From Biomphalaria glabrata (Eukaryota > Mollusca > Gastropoda > Planorbidae): a stretch of DNA of 64,000 bases. A model generated the notes under the pieces. It made no database searches. It was given only the letters and a program-made list of their open reading frames with translations, and was not told the DNA's origin. The position numbers and the translations under genes were made by a program. Below are positions 44,285 through 55,740 of the stretch, one piece after another. Location of the stretch: positions 11,108,511-11,172,510 of the forward strand of contig NC_074725.1 in assembly GCF_947242115.1 (NCBI RefSeq), given 5' to 3'. Each line of letters begins with the position of its first letter. The stretch's first letter is position 1.

Positions 44285-45600
44285 TAATCGCCGACATATC
44301 ATTGGACCTTCTCGTGAAACTGGTTAGTGAATTTTAAAAGGATGAACTATTTTAGACAGGTGCGAAGTGACCATGAGTGCATTTGGGTGAAAGTTTGTTT
44401 GTTGTATATAGTGAACGGAACTAAACTACATTGAAAAAGTGAAACTAAAACGAAGTTTCAACTTAAATACAGTAGTTAACCTACAAGTTTTTCCCCAATT
44501 TCAAAAAGACAGTTGAACTAAAGTAGATACAATTAATTAAACTGTAATCTACGTACATACGTGACCGACTAGACCAGGGGTTCTCAACCTATGGGTCGCG
44601 AGGTCGATTGACGATTTGCCAGGGGTCGCCAAAGACCATTGAAAAAATGGATTGTTATTGTCTATTCTTTAATTGCTGTGTGTGTGTGCGGGGGGGGGGG
44701 TGGTCGCGGCTAAGTGGGGGATTGTAAAAAAAGGGGTCAGGGAGGGTGTAGATATTTTTTTTCTCTACGAGTTTGTTATCCTAATGCTCTTGTCTACATA
44801 GACCTAACTATAGATTTAGACCTAGTTCTCAAAAATAGGTCTTATAAAGACTAGTATCCATTATACGCTTCAGCTTCATCTAAGATTTAAACTATTAAAA
44901 GGGTGTACATGATGTTCCTGCAGTTAATAAATTATCGTTTACTTTAATGAATCGATTAAAATGACTAAATATTGAGCTTACACGCTCATCAGAGTCCTAC
45001 AATGTACTAACGGAAGTTAAACACCACCACGTGACTCAAAAAAAAATTCTGAACTTCATTCATAACATTGCATAGAAGCTTTTGGCCAAAAATATTTAAC
45101 AACATTCAGAGTTCAAGTGCAGATATTGGCTCCATAACCTCTACACCATCTTACTTTATCAACCTCTCTTGAAATGCAAACAATGACTAAATAGTTGTTA
45201 ATTGCACCTTTTTTTTTTTAACTCAACGCTGTTGATATCATGTAGATGATCAGAAAACAGGGATGTGTGTCTCAACTGCTACTATATGTTTAAAAGTTGT
45301 ACACTTTCTAATTGTAATTTTTATTTTATAGCTAAAAAAAAATTCAACTACGATTTTAATTTTTTTTTTTCTTAGTTAAACTTCGGCCTTAATTATTTTT
45401 ATTATATTTTTCTTATAACTTTTTATTCCACTTTTGCCCATCACTAGTTGTACCTAACAGTTTATTACAACTCAGCTGTTTCTGTGAAATTCAATTCTCT
45501 ATTGACGCTTATTGATTTACACAAAATTGAAAAAAAAATATTATTATAGAAGTCTTGGAATTAATGCCAACTGAGATAAAAAAAAAACCTCGGCTACATT
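44285..45600. other. no leader exon found for gene B; hAT-like terminus
   Basis: At 44575 'caggggttctcaacctatgg' plus 'gggtcgcgaggtcg' is a hAT-type end without a visible partner. The remainder is AT-rich. I looked here specifically for a signal-peptide exon on the minus strand and found none. Confidence 0.4.
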
Positions 45601-45667
45601 GACACCTGGAGACACTGTATCGTAAAGATGGTGTTATGAAGCGTCGAGTGTCTTTGATTACCATTCG

Positions 45668-45955
45668 AATGTAAAGCAAGTTAGCGAGAGAGTCAGACAT
45701 CAGACTAGCCAATGTTTTACATCGTATTAGTGAAAGTGAAACATCAGTTCGGTGAAAGTCAGACATCAGACTAGCCAATGTTTTACATCGTATTAGTGAA
45801 AGTGAAACATCAGTTCGGTGAAAGTCAGACATCAGACTAGCCAATGTTTTACAGCGTAGTAGTGAAAGTGAAACATCAGTTCGGTGAAAGTCAGACATCA
45901 GACTAGCCAATGTTTTACAGCGTAGTAGTGAAAGTGAAACATCAGTTCGGTGAAA
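45668..45955. repeat. 66-bp tandem repeat
   Basis: Four and a half near-identical 66-bp units, each made of three diverged 22-bp parts. The parts resemble the 22-bp array that follows. Confidence 0.95.
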
Positions 45956-46045
45956 ATAAAAAGTCAAGATGGCTGAAAGTAAAATGTCATCCTAGCGAAC
46001 GTGAAACGTCAAACTGGTAGAAATGCAACGTAAACCTAGTGAAGA

Positions 46046-46318
46046 CAAAACGTCAGTCTAATGAAAGTGAAACGTCCGTCTAGTGAAAGTGAAACGCCCG
46101 TCTAGTGAAAGTGAAACGTCCGTCTAGTGAAAGTGAAACGTCCGTCTAGTGAAAGTGAAACGTCCGTCTAGTGAAAGTGAAACATCCGTCTAATGAAAGT
46201 GAAACATCCGTCTAGTGAAAGTGAAACATCCGTCTAGTGAAAGTTAAAAGTCCGTCTAATGAAAGTGAAACATCCGTCTAATGAAAGTGAAACGTCCGTC
46301 TAGTGAAAGTGAAACGTC
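46046..46318. repeat. 22-bp minisatellite (cgtccgtctagtgaaagtgaaa)n
   Basis: About 12 units with 'acatcc'/'acgtcc' and 'taatg'/'tagtg' variants. Likely the base unit from which the 66-bp array derives. Confidence 0.95.
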
Positions 46319-46367
46319 CTAACACGATTCTCAAGAGATTTTATAAGACTGACGCGTGCGATCGTCA

Positions 46368-46600
46368 CAAGAAGCGTGGTCGAGAGGCCAAGTGCGCTTG
46401 GCTTGGCTACCTAAAAGGGGGCTCGAGGTTCGACACCCGACTCGGGCAGAGTTGTGTTTACTAAGCGCTTAAAGGCAGCACGGAAAACCAACTCCTAGAT
46501 ACTCCCTCCCCCCCATTGGACCAAAAGCGCTCTGAGCATGCTATAAGCATGAAAGTAGCGCTATATAAAATCTAGAATAATAATAAGAAGAAGAAGAAAA
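46368..46600 (+). mobile_element. tRNA-derived SINE, family 2
   Basis: tRNA-like head ('gcgtggtcgagaggccaag', B box 'gaggttcgacaccc') and a body ending 'gagcatgctataagcatg', 'agcgctatataaaatc', then (AAT)n/(AAG)n. The tail resembles a SINE domain shared widely among metazoan SINEs. It ends 5 bp from the gene C stop codon. Confidence 0.8.
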
Positions 46601-46604
46601 AAAT

Positions 46605-46744
46605 TCACATTTTACTTTTGCAAACGTTGATTCTGTTTCCGGTTAGATCTGTCTTACAGGTACAGCTCCCATAGGTGATTCCATCTTTATGTACTGGAAA
46701 CCTTGCTCCCGGCTTGTGACATTGTCCAAACATATCTATGCAGT
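46605..46744 (-). CDS. gene C exon 5 (cysteine module 3, stop)
   Basis: Acceptor 'ccttacag', 140 nt, stop TGA at 46605-46607. A possible internal donor ('CCTGTAAGA') lies inside the C-x-C region but would break the module. Confidence 0.8.
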
Positions 46745-49700
46745 CTGTAAGGAAGAATGTTAGTTGGACGTTAGGATCTTTATCTAAAACAAACAGAAAG
46801 GCGACTAATATTCAAAAAATAATCTGATAGTCAAGAGAAAAAAACAAGGTTAATTTTTTTAACAATATTTTCAATTATGTGAGAAAATATATTTGAGGTA
46901 CCAATAATTAGATTATCGTCACAGTTGTAGCTACGAACAATGTAACTACTCTGCTAGTACAGCTCTTACGAACATAGTAGTTGTTTTTTTTATCTATAGC
47001 TTCGTCGTATTTTATGTGTTCTTTAAGATTCAGACGACGACCTATTAAGAGAACTTATACAGCGTATACCACTAATTCGGTCAAGTACAATTTCTTTCCC
47101 TTGTTCAAGATACCTAACAAAATAATTAATTAATAGCTAGTTGATAGCATGGTAATTTTTTTTTTTATTATTCTTGTGTAGTCAGTTAAAAGAAATAATT
47201 GTACACATTTTCAGCTTGATCCCAGATTGGATATCGGAGAAATAACGTGTACAAACATTTTACCAGACAGACAGACAGGCAGAGTTGGTAAAAACAAGAC
47301 TTTAATAGTTCCGACTAGGGCATATGACGTCACAGTTAAAAATAGTTTTTTTTCTAACACGGAGACAATTCATGTTCAGAACGTTAAAATGAAGATACCG
47401 ATTATCTCCCTTGTCCCTTGTTTTTACTTAAAGCTGTTGCATATGGTTCTTTTGTAGTCAGCCATTTTGTATGTATAAAAATTAATCAGACAGTTCAAGA
47501 CAATTTAGATCAAAACTGAGGCAGTTCAAGGCAATCTAGATCAAAACTGAGGCAATCTCTCGTTTGTTCTACTTGGCAGCAGCTATGAAATATTCGTTAA
47601 TAGTCTTAAATAATAACATTATCATTTTCGTAAGTACTAGGCTAGGGAGTAGGCTAGGGGGTAGAGTGACAACTATAAAGGAAAACACAGAATGAGACAA
47701 CATACGGGCCGGAAGCTTAAGATTCGGACTAACTAGACTTTTTCTTGTGGAACATCGCCAGACATTGCCGAACCCCAATAAAAAGATATGTTCACGCTCC
47801 TTCCCACCAAGCCAACTAATGAGTCAGGAGTCAGGGATATGGTGCTTTAAGATCCCTCCGCGGGAACCGGGTCAGAGTATGTCTTCCTGCATTAGAAAAT
47901 ATAGAAATTCATTCTCCTGACGTCTAAGCTGCATACTCAATCGAGAGGCCCGAACCGAAGAAGACACTTGATCCGAAACCCTCCTGTAAAGATTAAAAAC
48001 TATATGGAGAACTGCCAGATCTGGAAACCTTAAAAACAGAATATACTTAAATGTAAATCAGTCGTGTCCCTTTAGTGGAGGTAATGAAAGCCAATGGTTG
48101 ATTTCAAGAAGACTTGTGTTACTCAAGGGTTTTAGAGGGAAAATGTCTGTTTGTTTTACATATTCCTAATGTTCCTTCGGAGTTGAAGAATTTATTTCCT
48201 AGTCCAAACCTCCCACAGGACGACGGGGGATGGAAGCGGGCGGGGTCTGAACCAAGTCCGAGAGACAGTCCATCGAGCAAACCGTACGACTAGGCAGCAA
48301 TCTAGAACTAATTTACTTCGTGCTTCACTCCTCCCTCATAGGTGATACTGTGTCTGAATGAGATTGTTATGAATAAACTATAAACTTCTGAATTTAGGAC
48401 TAATAGTAGTTTAATTGTTATGAATAAACTATAAACTTCTGTATTTAATATTAGTTTAAGCCATATAAATATCTGAAAATCCTACTTGGCACTGACATAT
48501 AATACTTGGACTTAAAAAGGGCGCCACTATATTAAATATCTTAGGGCCTAGTGAACTCCAGATTCACATCTCTCTGTTATATGTTATTTAGATTTAGTTA
48601 TTTATTTGTGAGGTGCTCTTTGAAAGAGGTCAAAACACAAATGTTGATGGTCAGTTGTTGGTTAGTAGCTTCAAACAGCTAGTTCAACTAAACCGATGTA
48701 GGCTTATGATAGATTTATATTGTAGAACTTTTTAAAAATTTCAATAAACTTCAAATATGAACAAAAACTCAAAATAACTTTTCGTAACAATGTACACAGA
48801 TTCAACTTGAAATCTAATAGTAGCAATAGTAACAAAAATAGTAACGTATTTTTTAAAAAAATCAAACTCGCTGCAAAAAAAAATAAATCTTAACTTGCGT
48901 CTCTGGTCCGTCTCCTTTAGTAACTATGAAATCCGTCACTTATGAATTATGACAGACCAGCTCGTGGTTTCATCATTCTACACCAACAAAAAAAAATCTC
49001 TACGCTGCATGATTGTAACGTTGGCAACACATACAGTCTCCATAACAACACTCCAGAAATCACACTTTGATATGGAGTCCTTATAATACGTTTGATTTCT
49101 GAGGAACTATTTTACATTGTCTCAAGTCCTACCTAAATGAAAGCATAAAAAGTGGGGCATAGGTGAAGGTCATCCCCAACCGCCCTTTGTTTGACTTGGT
49201 CCAGGAGGGTTACATATATGCATGTATTTTCTTCCCTCACGCACGGGGTTATGGGATGGAAGCAGAAGAAAGAGGATTATACAGTTGGGGAAGACGTTCA
49301 TGAAACTTAAGAAAACTTTCTTAGATACAATTCGTCATTTCCTTATTGACACTTACTATTTTCTAAGAGCGCTACTTGAGTGCGCCTTGCCAGGGGCATC
49401 ATTTGTACCATGCACTTGTAGACTATACATCTTAATTGAAATGTTGAGTTGGCCAGGTAGCACTGACCTTCGAAATCACAAGCTGAATGTACAAGCAAAA
49501 GAGAATTTTGAGGACGCTGGAGGCAAAAGTAAATTAACATTGACATAGTGACAGACATACTGACAGACTAAATAAATTTTCAGAGAAAACAGCTTGTCGT
49601 GCTAAACGAGAGTTTCAGTGCTGAACAAGCTTGTCATATTAAACAAAGTACCATGTCGTACAGATCTGTGACGTGGCAACCAGCTATTGGATTAAACTGC

Positions 49701-52641
49701 CCACAGATTGCGACTAGGCAGGTCAGTGTTCAGGACTTCTATAGAGATTGGTCTCAGTTTTAGACGCCAGGAGAATGAATTTCTATATTTTCAAACGATT
49801 AACTCTGACCCGGTTCTCCGGAGGGATCTCAAAGCGCCATTTCCCAGACTCTTCTGAATTTAATTTTAGTCTAACCCTTATGATATCTAAAAATCATACT
49901 TGGCACTGACATATAATACCTGGAATTAAAAGGGCGTCAATCTATCAAATATCTTAGGGCAATAGGGGTGGTGGGAAGGAGCATGATCGTACATTTTTTT
50001 TTATGGGAGAGGGGTCATGAATAAAAATTTGAGAACTTACCGTGTTCATAAACTTCTATTTTCCCATTTCTACATATATGTTTGGTACATCTGGATAATC
50101 CGGGCAATGTAAATACTACATTATTTTTGAAGACTTTCATGTTGGAAATCAAGCAGGAACCATCTGCATTTCATAGGAATAGTCAAAGAAGAAACAGTCA
50201 GGTTTATTTTCATCTAGAGTGTTTTATAAAACAGCCAGTGGGATATTTTATGTTTTTATTTTTTGCAAAGGTTATATTTATTCATTCCATCTGTCTGTCT
50301 GGGTGAAATCTTTCACACGATAGTTCTCACACCTCCCATTCTCGGATCAAGTTGAAACTTTGCACAGTTTGGGTGGAAACACCAACTCAGAATTGGCTCC
50401 CGCAGTGGTCCACCATGGCAGATATTTTGTTACTATTAATAGTGAATAGTTGTAAAAATGGTGCATTGTTATGGAAAACAATGCTTGCATAATTGATTTT
50501 AAAAAAATAGATTTTTCGCTTTCAGAAAATAAAAAAGTAGCCGTTGAATCAGAACTTTGAATAATCTCATGTATTATGATGTCGGATTTTCACTAACTTT
50601 TCTAGTTTACGAGATCTAAACAGGACTGACGGACTGACGGACCTCACAAAACTAATAGAGTCTTCTCCCCTTAAAAAGTAACAAACCTTATAATTAGTTA
50701 TTGCTAAAAGGGAAAAATACACGAAGGGGAATTATCAATATTTAGAGAATTAGGTCTTTCACAAAAAAAAAATTAAACTTCAGACTTTTTTAGACTATAA
50801 ACCTTTCTATTTGTATAAGTACTTGAATAGCTAAGTGGCTAATGCGTCGGCCTCCCATCAGGAATTTCACGACCTTCTGTTTGAATTCCGACTCTAGAAA
50901 CATTTTTTTTTTAAAACAAAACTTTATTTTACTCGAAAATTTATAACAGTCAAATTAGAGTTTTCACCGTGTGGCCAACGAGCTAGTAATTCTTTTCTCA
51001 GCGATATACATCACCTGTTAAATTTCTAGGAAAATCGTTAGAGCCGTTTTTGAGGTCAGCCTTCAGGCTCCTCCGCCCACCCTCCAGGTTCCATGAAGCT
51101 CTGACTTAAAATAGAGGTATTGTAAAAATTAATGACAAGATTGATTCAAAATAATTAATTGAAATTTCACTTTTTTTTTCTTTTTTTTCAATAGAAGAGT
51201 TAGACTAAAACTAGAAATTTGGTTTACATTTTTTTTTCGCTAAAAAATATTTTTTACTTGTAATTTTGCTAATTGCTAGGAAGTTGTGTGGTTTGCGATT
51301 CAGGGTGCCGTAACGAATGGTCCCGAAGAAAAATAATGTGTATAATAACAAGAAATTTTCCCGTTTGACCAACGAGCTAGTAATTCTTTTCTCATGCGAT
51401 ATACATCTACTGTTAAATTGATAGGAAACTCGTTGGAGCCGGTTTTAGATCAGTATCCAGGCTTGTTCCTGGATGGGTTCTGGCTAAATCCTGGCTGGTT
51501 CCAGGTTCCATGAAGATCTGACTTGAATAGAGGTTTTGTAATAAACAGAGCCAAAAAGACTGAAAGAGAGGGAAAGAGAAAGAATTAGGGGGAACAAGAG
51601 AACGGAAGAATGAAAGATTGCAGCAGCAGAGAGAAAACAAACATACTATTAACGCTTACCTGTCCTTTGGCACCACATGACCAACGGGAACAGGGTCAAG
51701 GTCAGAAGTAGCAGCAGATACTATCAAAGGATGAAAACAACAACAACAATATTTTCATGATATCAGACTTGCATTTTGATTGCTGGTTGATAAGGGACAA
51801 GTCCATTATTTTGCGCCTTTTTTGTTTGTAATTCTACTTTAGATGGAATACATAGAGATTAATCTTCTATTGTTTTGGAAAAATAATTCTTAACTATAAA
51901 CTACTTCAAATTATAATTTGGACAAATTGTTAGTTCGCTGAAAAGTTTTAAATAAGGCTGCATATTCTAGTTCAAAAAATGCCAGCTATTTGCGAACCAT
52001 ATTTTTAAATAAATTGGTCTGAGAATGATGCTATTATTGAGCTATTATTGAGCCTAAATAGTTCATGTCTGAATACTATCTTCTAAGTTAGCCTCGAGCA
52101 ACGAAATCTTTATACTTATAATAAATTAAACGTTTTTTTCCTAGACTAACATAACTGTAAACGTCTAAGTACAATGTATGGTAGATTAAATGACTCCTCC
52201 AAGAAAAGATTAAATGTCTACGCCTATGATAAAGTAAATGTCTATATGCATAACAACGTAAATTTCATCGCGTATGCCAAAGTAAATGTCTCCACTAAGA
52301 ATCAATTATATGTCTACGCCTATGATAAATTTGAATCTCTACGCCTATGATAAAGTAGATTTCTATGTTTATGATAACGTAGTCGCCTACGTGTATAAAA
52401 AATGAACGTCTATGCGAACGATGAAGTAAATGTGTATGCACATAATAAAGTCAATGTCTACGCGTGTGTCAAAGTCAATGTCTACGCGTGTGTCAAAGTC
52501 AATATCTACGCGTGTGTCAAAGTCAATGTCTACGCGTATGTCAAAGTCAATGTCTACGCGTGTGTCAAAGTCAATGTCTACGCTAATGCTAACGTGTACG
52601 AATATGGTAAAGTAGATGCAATACTAATAACATCTTACCAT
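46605..52641 (-). CDS. gene C: secreted three-module cysteine-rich protein
   Basis: Minus-strand exons 52639-52641 (ATG, tentative), 51660-51720, 50041-50163, 49357-49482 and 46605-46744 (453 nt, 150 residues). Leader MYLLLLLTLTLFPLVMW. Module 1 is C-x21-C-x4-C ('SCLISNMKV', 'CTKHIC'), module 2 C-x5-C-x10-C-x4-C ('CDFEGQC', 'CIVYKC', with an NST sequon), module 3 C-x6-C-x18-C-x-C-x11-C ('CIDMFGQCHKPGARF', 'SCTCKTD'), then stop TGA. Phases 0,1,1,1 and the 126-nt middle exon equal gene A. The first exon rests only on ATG|GTAAGA and is unsure. Divergent from gene D. Function unknown; extracellular by leader. Confidence 0.76.
46830..49350. other. gene C intron 4: dispersed repeats
   Basis: Holds the 'ttgatccgag' family at 47030-47300. 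A block at 47815-47930 is the inverse of 49755-49860. A 48468-48560 block is directly repeated at 49885-49965. A 49-bp tandem duplication at about 48361-48460 contains 'gttatgaataaactataaac'. No further coding exon was seen. Confidence 0.45.
49357..49482 (-). CDS. gene C exon 4 (cysteine module 2)
   Basis: Acceptor 'attcag', donor GTAAGT, 126 nt. 'EGQC' and 'C-x10-CIVYKC' match gene A 'DGQC' and 'CVIYTC'. Confidence 0.8.
50041..50163 (-). CDS. gene C exon 3 (cysteine module 1)
   Basis: Acceptor 'aatgcag', donor GTAAGT, 123 nt. Aligns with gene A module 1 at 'FTLPG'/'FTVPG' and 'CTKHIC'/'CMKHKC'. Confidence 0.8.
50368..50690 (-). repeat. 'ggcccccgaa' element, decayed copy
   Basis: 'gtggtccaccatggcaga' end, central 'ttcgctttcagaaaa', 'ttttctagtttacgagatc' and a 'ctgacggactgacgg' tract. 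In gene C intron 2. Confidence 0.6.
50825..50905 (+). mobile_element. tRNA-like SINE head fragment
   Basis: 'agctaagtggctaatgcgtc' and 'gtttgaattccgactc' are A/B-box-like. A poly-T/A stretch follows. Too short to class. Confidence 0.4.
50975..51545 (+). repeat. dispersed repeat 'ccaacgagctagtaattctt', two copies
   Basis: Blocks 50975-51130 and 51370-51545 are direct copies ('gatatacatc', 'aatcgttagagccg', 'ccaggttccatgaag'). The same family as 40960-41230 and the flanks of the solo LTR. Confidence 0.6.
51660..51720 (-). CDS. gene C exon 2 (signal peptide)
   Basis: Acceptor 'tgatag', donor GTAAGC, 61 nt. Five consecutive Leu codons form the core; phase 0 in, 1 out. Confidence 0.72.
52190..52615. 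repeat. 24-bp minisatellite (gtcaatgtctacgcgtgtgtcaaa)n
   Basis: About 17 units. The 5' half is degenerate ('gcctatgataaagtaaatgt'), the 3' half nearly perfect. The 24-bp unit keeps both plus frames open as NVYACVK-type repeats. Abuts the candidate first exon of gene C. Confidence 0.94.
52639..52641 (-). CDS. gene C exon 1 (candidate start ATG)
   Basis: ATG directly followed by GTAAGAT on the minus strand. Placed by analogy with genes A and D, where ATG is also the last codon of exon 1. Confidence 0.35.
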
Positions 52642-53147
52642 TTAAAAATTAATCTGTGGCCCTGGGAAGGCGAAGTGACCATGTAGTGCGAGCATATGGA
52701 GCAATCATATGGACAGTCGCAGTAGATTCAGTGTCAAGATGAATCAAAAGGTTGGCAGTGCAAGCTATTGATTTGTACTAATCTTTTAATAAGTCTTTAG
52801 GAAAGAGGATATGTCACATAAAACATTCCTTTTGAGTGTTTTAGCGGATGATAATGCGCCCGTCATATATGTTGGATTATCTTTAACACCAGCATTCTTT
52901 AGCAGTAGCATGGCCAGGTGCAAAGAGGGAATGTGAGGCTGTTCCCCCTCTTTTTTTTTTAAATAACTTAAACAACCACAGACTAACGGAAACATGGAAC
53001 TCATCTGCTAAAGAGAGATGTTTTGAGATTTCTAAACATGTTTCAATATAATAAATACTTCATTAGTATAATTATATTATTTTTTGCTTCTTCTCTATAT
53101 CAAAGGATATAATTTTGTACTTTTAAAGTTAGCCTATACACCCAAAA

Positions 53148-53395
53148 GGATGTCTGCCTGGTAGTGCGGTTTGCGCGCTGGACTGTCGTTCGGACTTATC
53201 GATGGTCCTGGGTTCAAACCCTGCACGCTCCCATGCCCTGTTGTCCTGCGGGACGTTTGGTCGAGGAAGTAAACTATCTTCAACTCTGAAGGAACATGTC
53301 AACATTTACAACAAAAGACGCTACCCCTCCCCCCCCCCACTTCTGTATGTAGATTATGGACTTAACTTTATAAATTGTTTTTTTTGTAAAAGCTA
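53148..53395 (+). mobile_element. tRNA-derived SINE, family 3
   Basis: Head 'gtctgcctggtagtgcggtt' with B box 'gggttcaaaccct', body 'gtcctgcgggacgtttgg', 'gaagtaaactatcttcaact'. Second copy at 62284-62465. Confidence 0.8.
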
Positions 53396-53589
53396 ACATT
53401 TCTATTTATCATTGAATGATATGATTGGCAATGTCTTCGATTCTTAAGATTAGGAATTATGTGGAACGTTCTTTTAGTGTTCTAATGATATCATTTGCAC
53501 TTATATGGTTACATATCTTCGAAGCAGATATTGATGAATACCTGGATTATTTTTTTTTCATTGCGGTGATTTACTAGGTTACTTTAGTC

Positions 53590-54661
53590 CAGGCATATCA
53601 AACACATTAAGGTGTATGGGCCACATAAAAAACTTACTATGACCTGAAGGGCTACAGCCACAAATCATTTGGAAAACTTAGCCTACAAGTTTATGTAAAT
53701 AAGAAACAATACAATAGAATACAATAATTAATGTCCCTTAGCAAAATTTGTAGTACTATTTTTGTTAGTTAAAAATTACTATAATTACCCGGTACGCATT
53801 TTTTTTCGTTGTACTGATGCTTGACATCTTTTCTGGGATAGAAGTTTATAATTGTCAGGTTGAAGTTTGTTTGCCACTGACATTTTCATCACTGATCCAA
53901 ATTTTGTTCAGATAATCTCGAATGGTGAGGTATTTTTGTAGCTTTCATTATTGTAATGAACTGTTCACAGAGATAAGTGCTTGCAAACATATCTAGAATT
54001 CTTGCTGCTTTCAGATAAACAAATGTAAAAACAGCCACTTCTATATGCTTTGCTTTCAACAAAGAATCTGACTGCATTTCTATCAGCTCAAGCTGCACAT
54101 TATCATTCGTATTTTCAGAATCAAATGAGAATGGAGATACAAAACAACGAAAATTCTTGCTCGTATGAAAAAGAAGTCACGAAAACGGTCATTGAAAGCA
54201 TCTAATAACGACTCCAGGTGTAGGACATATTTACCAAATGTTGTAGCCGTATTTAATCTTTTTAGTTGCTAACACGTTGAGAAGTGAACAAGGGCTTTCT
54301 TTTGGTATTTGGTTTACCCACAGTCGTAACTTTGCTTGAAAGCACCTCACATAATGACACGCAGTTGTGACAATTTTGTTTTTATCTTGAAGTTTCAAAG
54401 TCTTGCAGGTGACCAGTGAGATCAACTGCAAATGCCAAATCCTGAACCCATTCGTCAGTTTAGAAATGTTCAACAAGTTCACCTTTCATGTTCAAAAAGA
54501 TATTTACCTTGTTTTTTTTTTTCAGTAAATATTTTACCTTAACATTAGTGGTGACTGTAAAAAAAAAATAATAATTTAACATATTTTGGATAATTCTTGA
54601 GGTGGCAAAGTGGGCCGCATGCAATGTGCATGGCCCGCGCTCGCAATGTTTGACATGCCTG
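53590..54661 (-). mobile_element. decayed hAT element (Charlie/GTF2IRD2-like transposase)
   Basis: Ends 'caggcatatcaaacac' and inverted 'atgtttgacatgcctg'. On the minus strand, broken frames read 'KLQDKNKIV', 'FQAKLRLWVNQ' (54231-54482) and then 'LELIEMQSDSLLKAK' and 'ILDMFASTYLCEQ' (53889-54098). The order and motifs are those of the C-terminal half and dimerisation region of Charlie-type hAT transposases, the group that gave rise to vertebrate GTF2IRD2. About 1.07 kb, internally deleted, inactive. Confidence 0.78.
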
Positions 54662-54837
54662 TCTTAACACCTCATTGGCCAATAAGTGGGAGGTGTTAAT
54701 CTTGACCGGATGTCACATTATCTATCTTGATCTATTACGTGATATATCGCATGCTATCCTGTCCAATCCATATTTTCGACCTAGCAGCATATGTCTCAAT
54801 TTTGTCAATCACATGCTGGGCATAAGGCAATAAATAA

Positions 54838-55740
54838 CAAGGTTACAAAAGACAGTTTGTGTGGAAACACAAACTCAAAATCGACCCCCGAAGTGGTCCA
54901 CCCAGGCAGGCTTCAATATTTTCAGAAAGAACATCCAAATGAAATTATATCAAAGACAAATGAGAGATAAGAATGGAGAAAGAAGGTTAACAGATCTTGT
55001 GTAGTGCCCCAACGGTCCCGCAGATCAAAGGATAGGTGAAAGTGAATGTAAAGTTAGATGTGAACCTGGCCTAACTAATTCCCCTTTTAGACCTTGTGGT
55101 CTATAGGGCAGATGATGTAAAGTTCATCTGTTTTTTTGTGGCCTACGGTTAACGAAGGTGTCATGTAGCCAGCACAACGACCAACCGCCTTTACTTTTCC
55201 CCAACTAATGTCAGGTACCCATTAGAGCTGAGTGGACTCAGAGGCGCCCAAGGATTCCAAAGTTGAAAATCCCAGTCCTCACCAGGATTCGAACCCGGGA
55301 CCCCGGTTCGGAAGTCAAGCCCTTTACCGCTCAGCCACCGCGCCTCCCCTGGCCTAACTGATGTGTTGTAATTGATCTAATTGTTTTGAAAAGGTTTAAT
55401 CTCTTATTCGAACCCTCGAAACCGATGATCATAACAAAAAATTAAGCAAAACGACGTTTATAAGATTACTATTTGTTTTAAATTATGTCTAACTTATAAT
55501 GCATACTAATTAACTTTTTCTCTTTAAAAAACTGCTTGCATAACTGATTTTAAAAATTAGATTTTTCGCTTTCAGAAAAAAAAAAACTATATTGTGATGT
55601 CGGATTTTCAATATCTTTTCTAGTTTACGAGATCTAAACGGGACGGACGGACAGACGGTCAGACGGACAGACGGACAGACGGACAGACATTTCGCACAAA
55701 ACTAATAGCGTCTTTTCCCCTTTCGGGGGCCGCTAAAAAT
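54838..55740 (-). mobile_element. 'ggcccccgaa' element with nested SINE (composite copy 2)
   Basis: Inverse of 9493-10440 over its whole length, with the SINE at the identical site and the same 12-bp duplication (cctggcctaact in this orientation). Ends with 'cccctttcgggggccgct'. Confidence 0.78.
55078..55350 (-). mobile_element. tRNA-derived SINE, family 1 (nested, inverted)
   Basis: Complement of the family from 'ccccttttagaccttgtgg' to 'cagccaccgcgcctcccc'; B box 'ggattcgaacccggg' on this strand. Confidence 0.87.

Noticed and set aside
45509-45967. 152-codon minus-strand ORF
   Set aside because: Made of 66-bp tandem units (22 codons); no leader, no domain.
48361-48460. Possible exon with repeated ATGAATAAAC
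   Set aside because: It is a 49-bp tandem duplication without splice sites or coding signal.
52402-52686. NVYACVK-repeat ORF
   Set aside because: 24-bp array translated in two plus frames.
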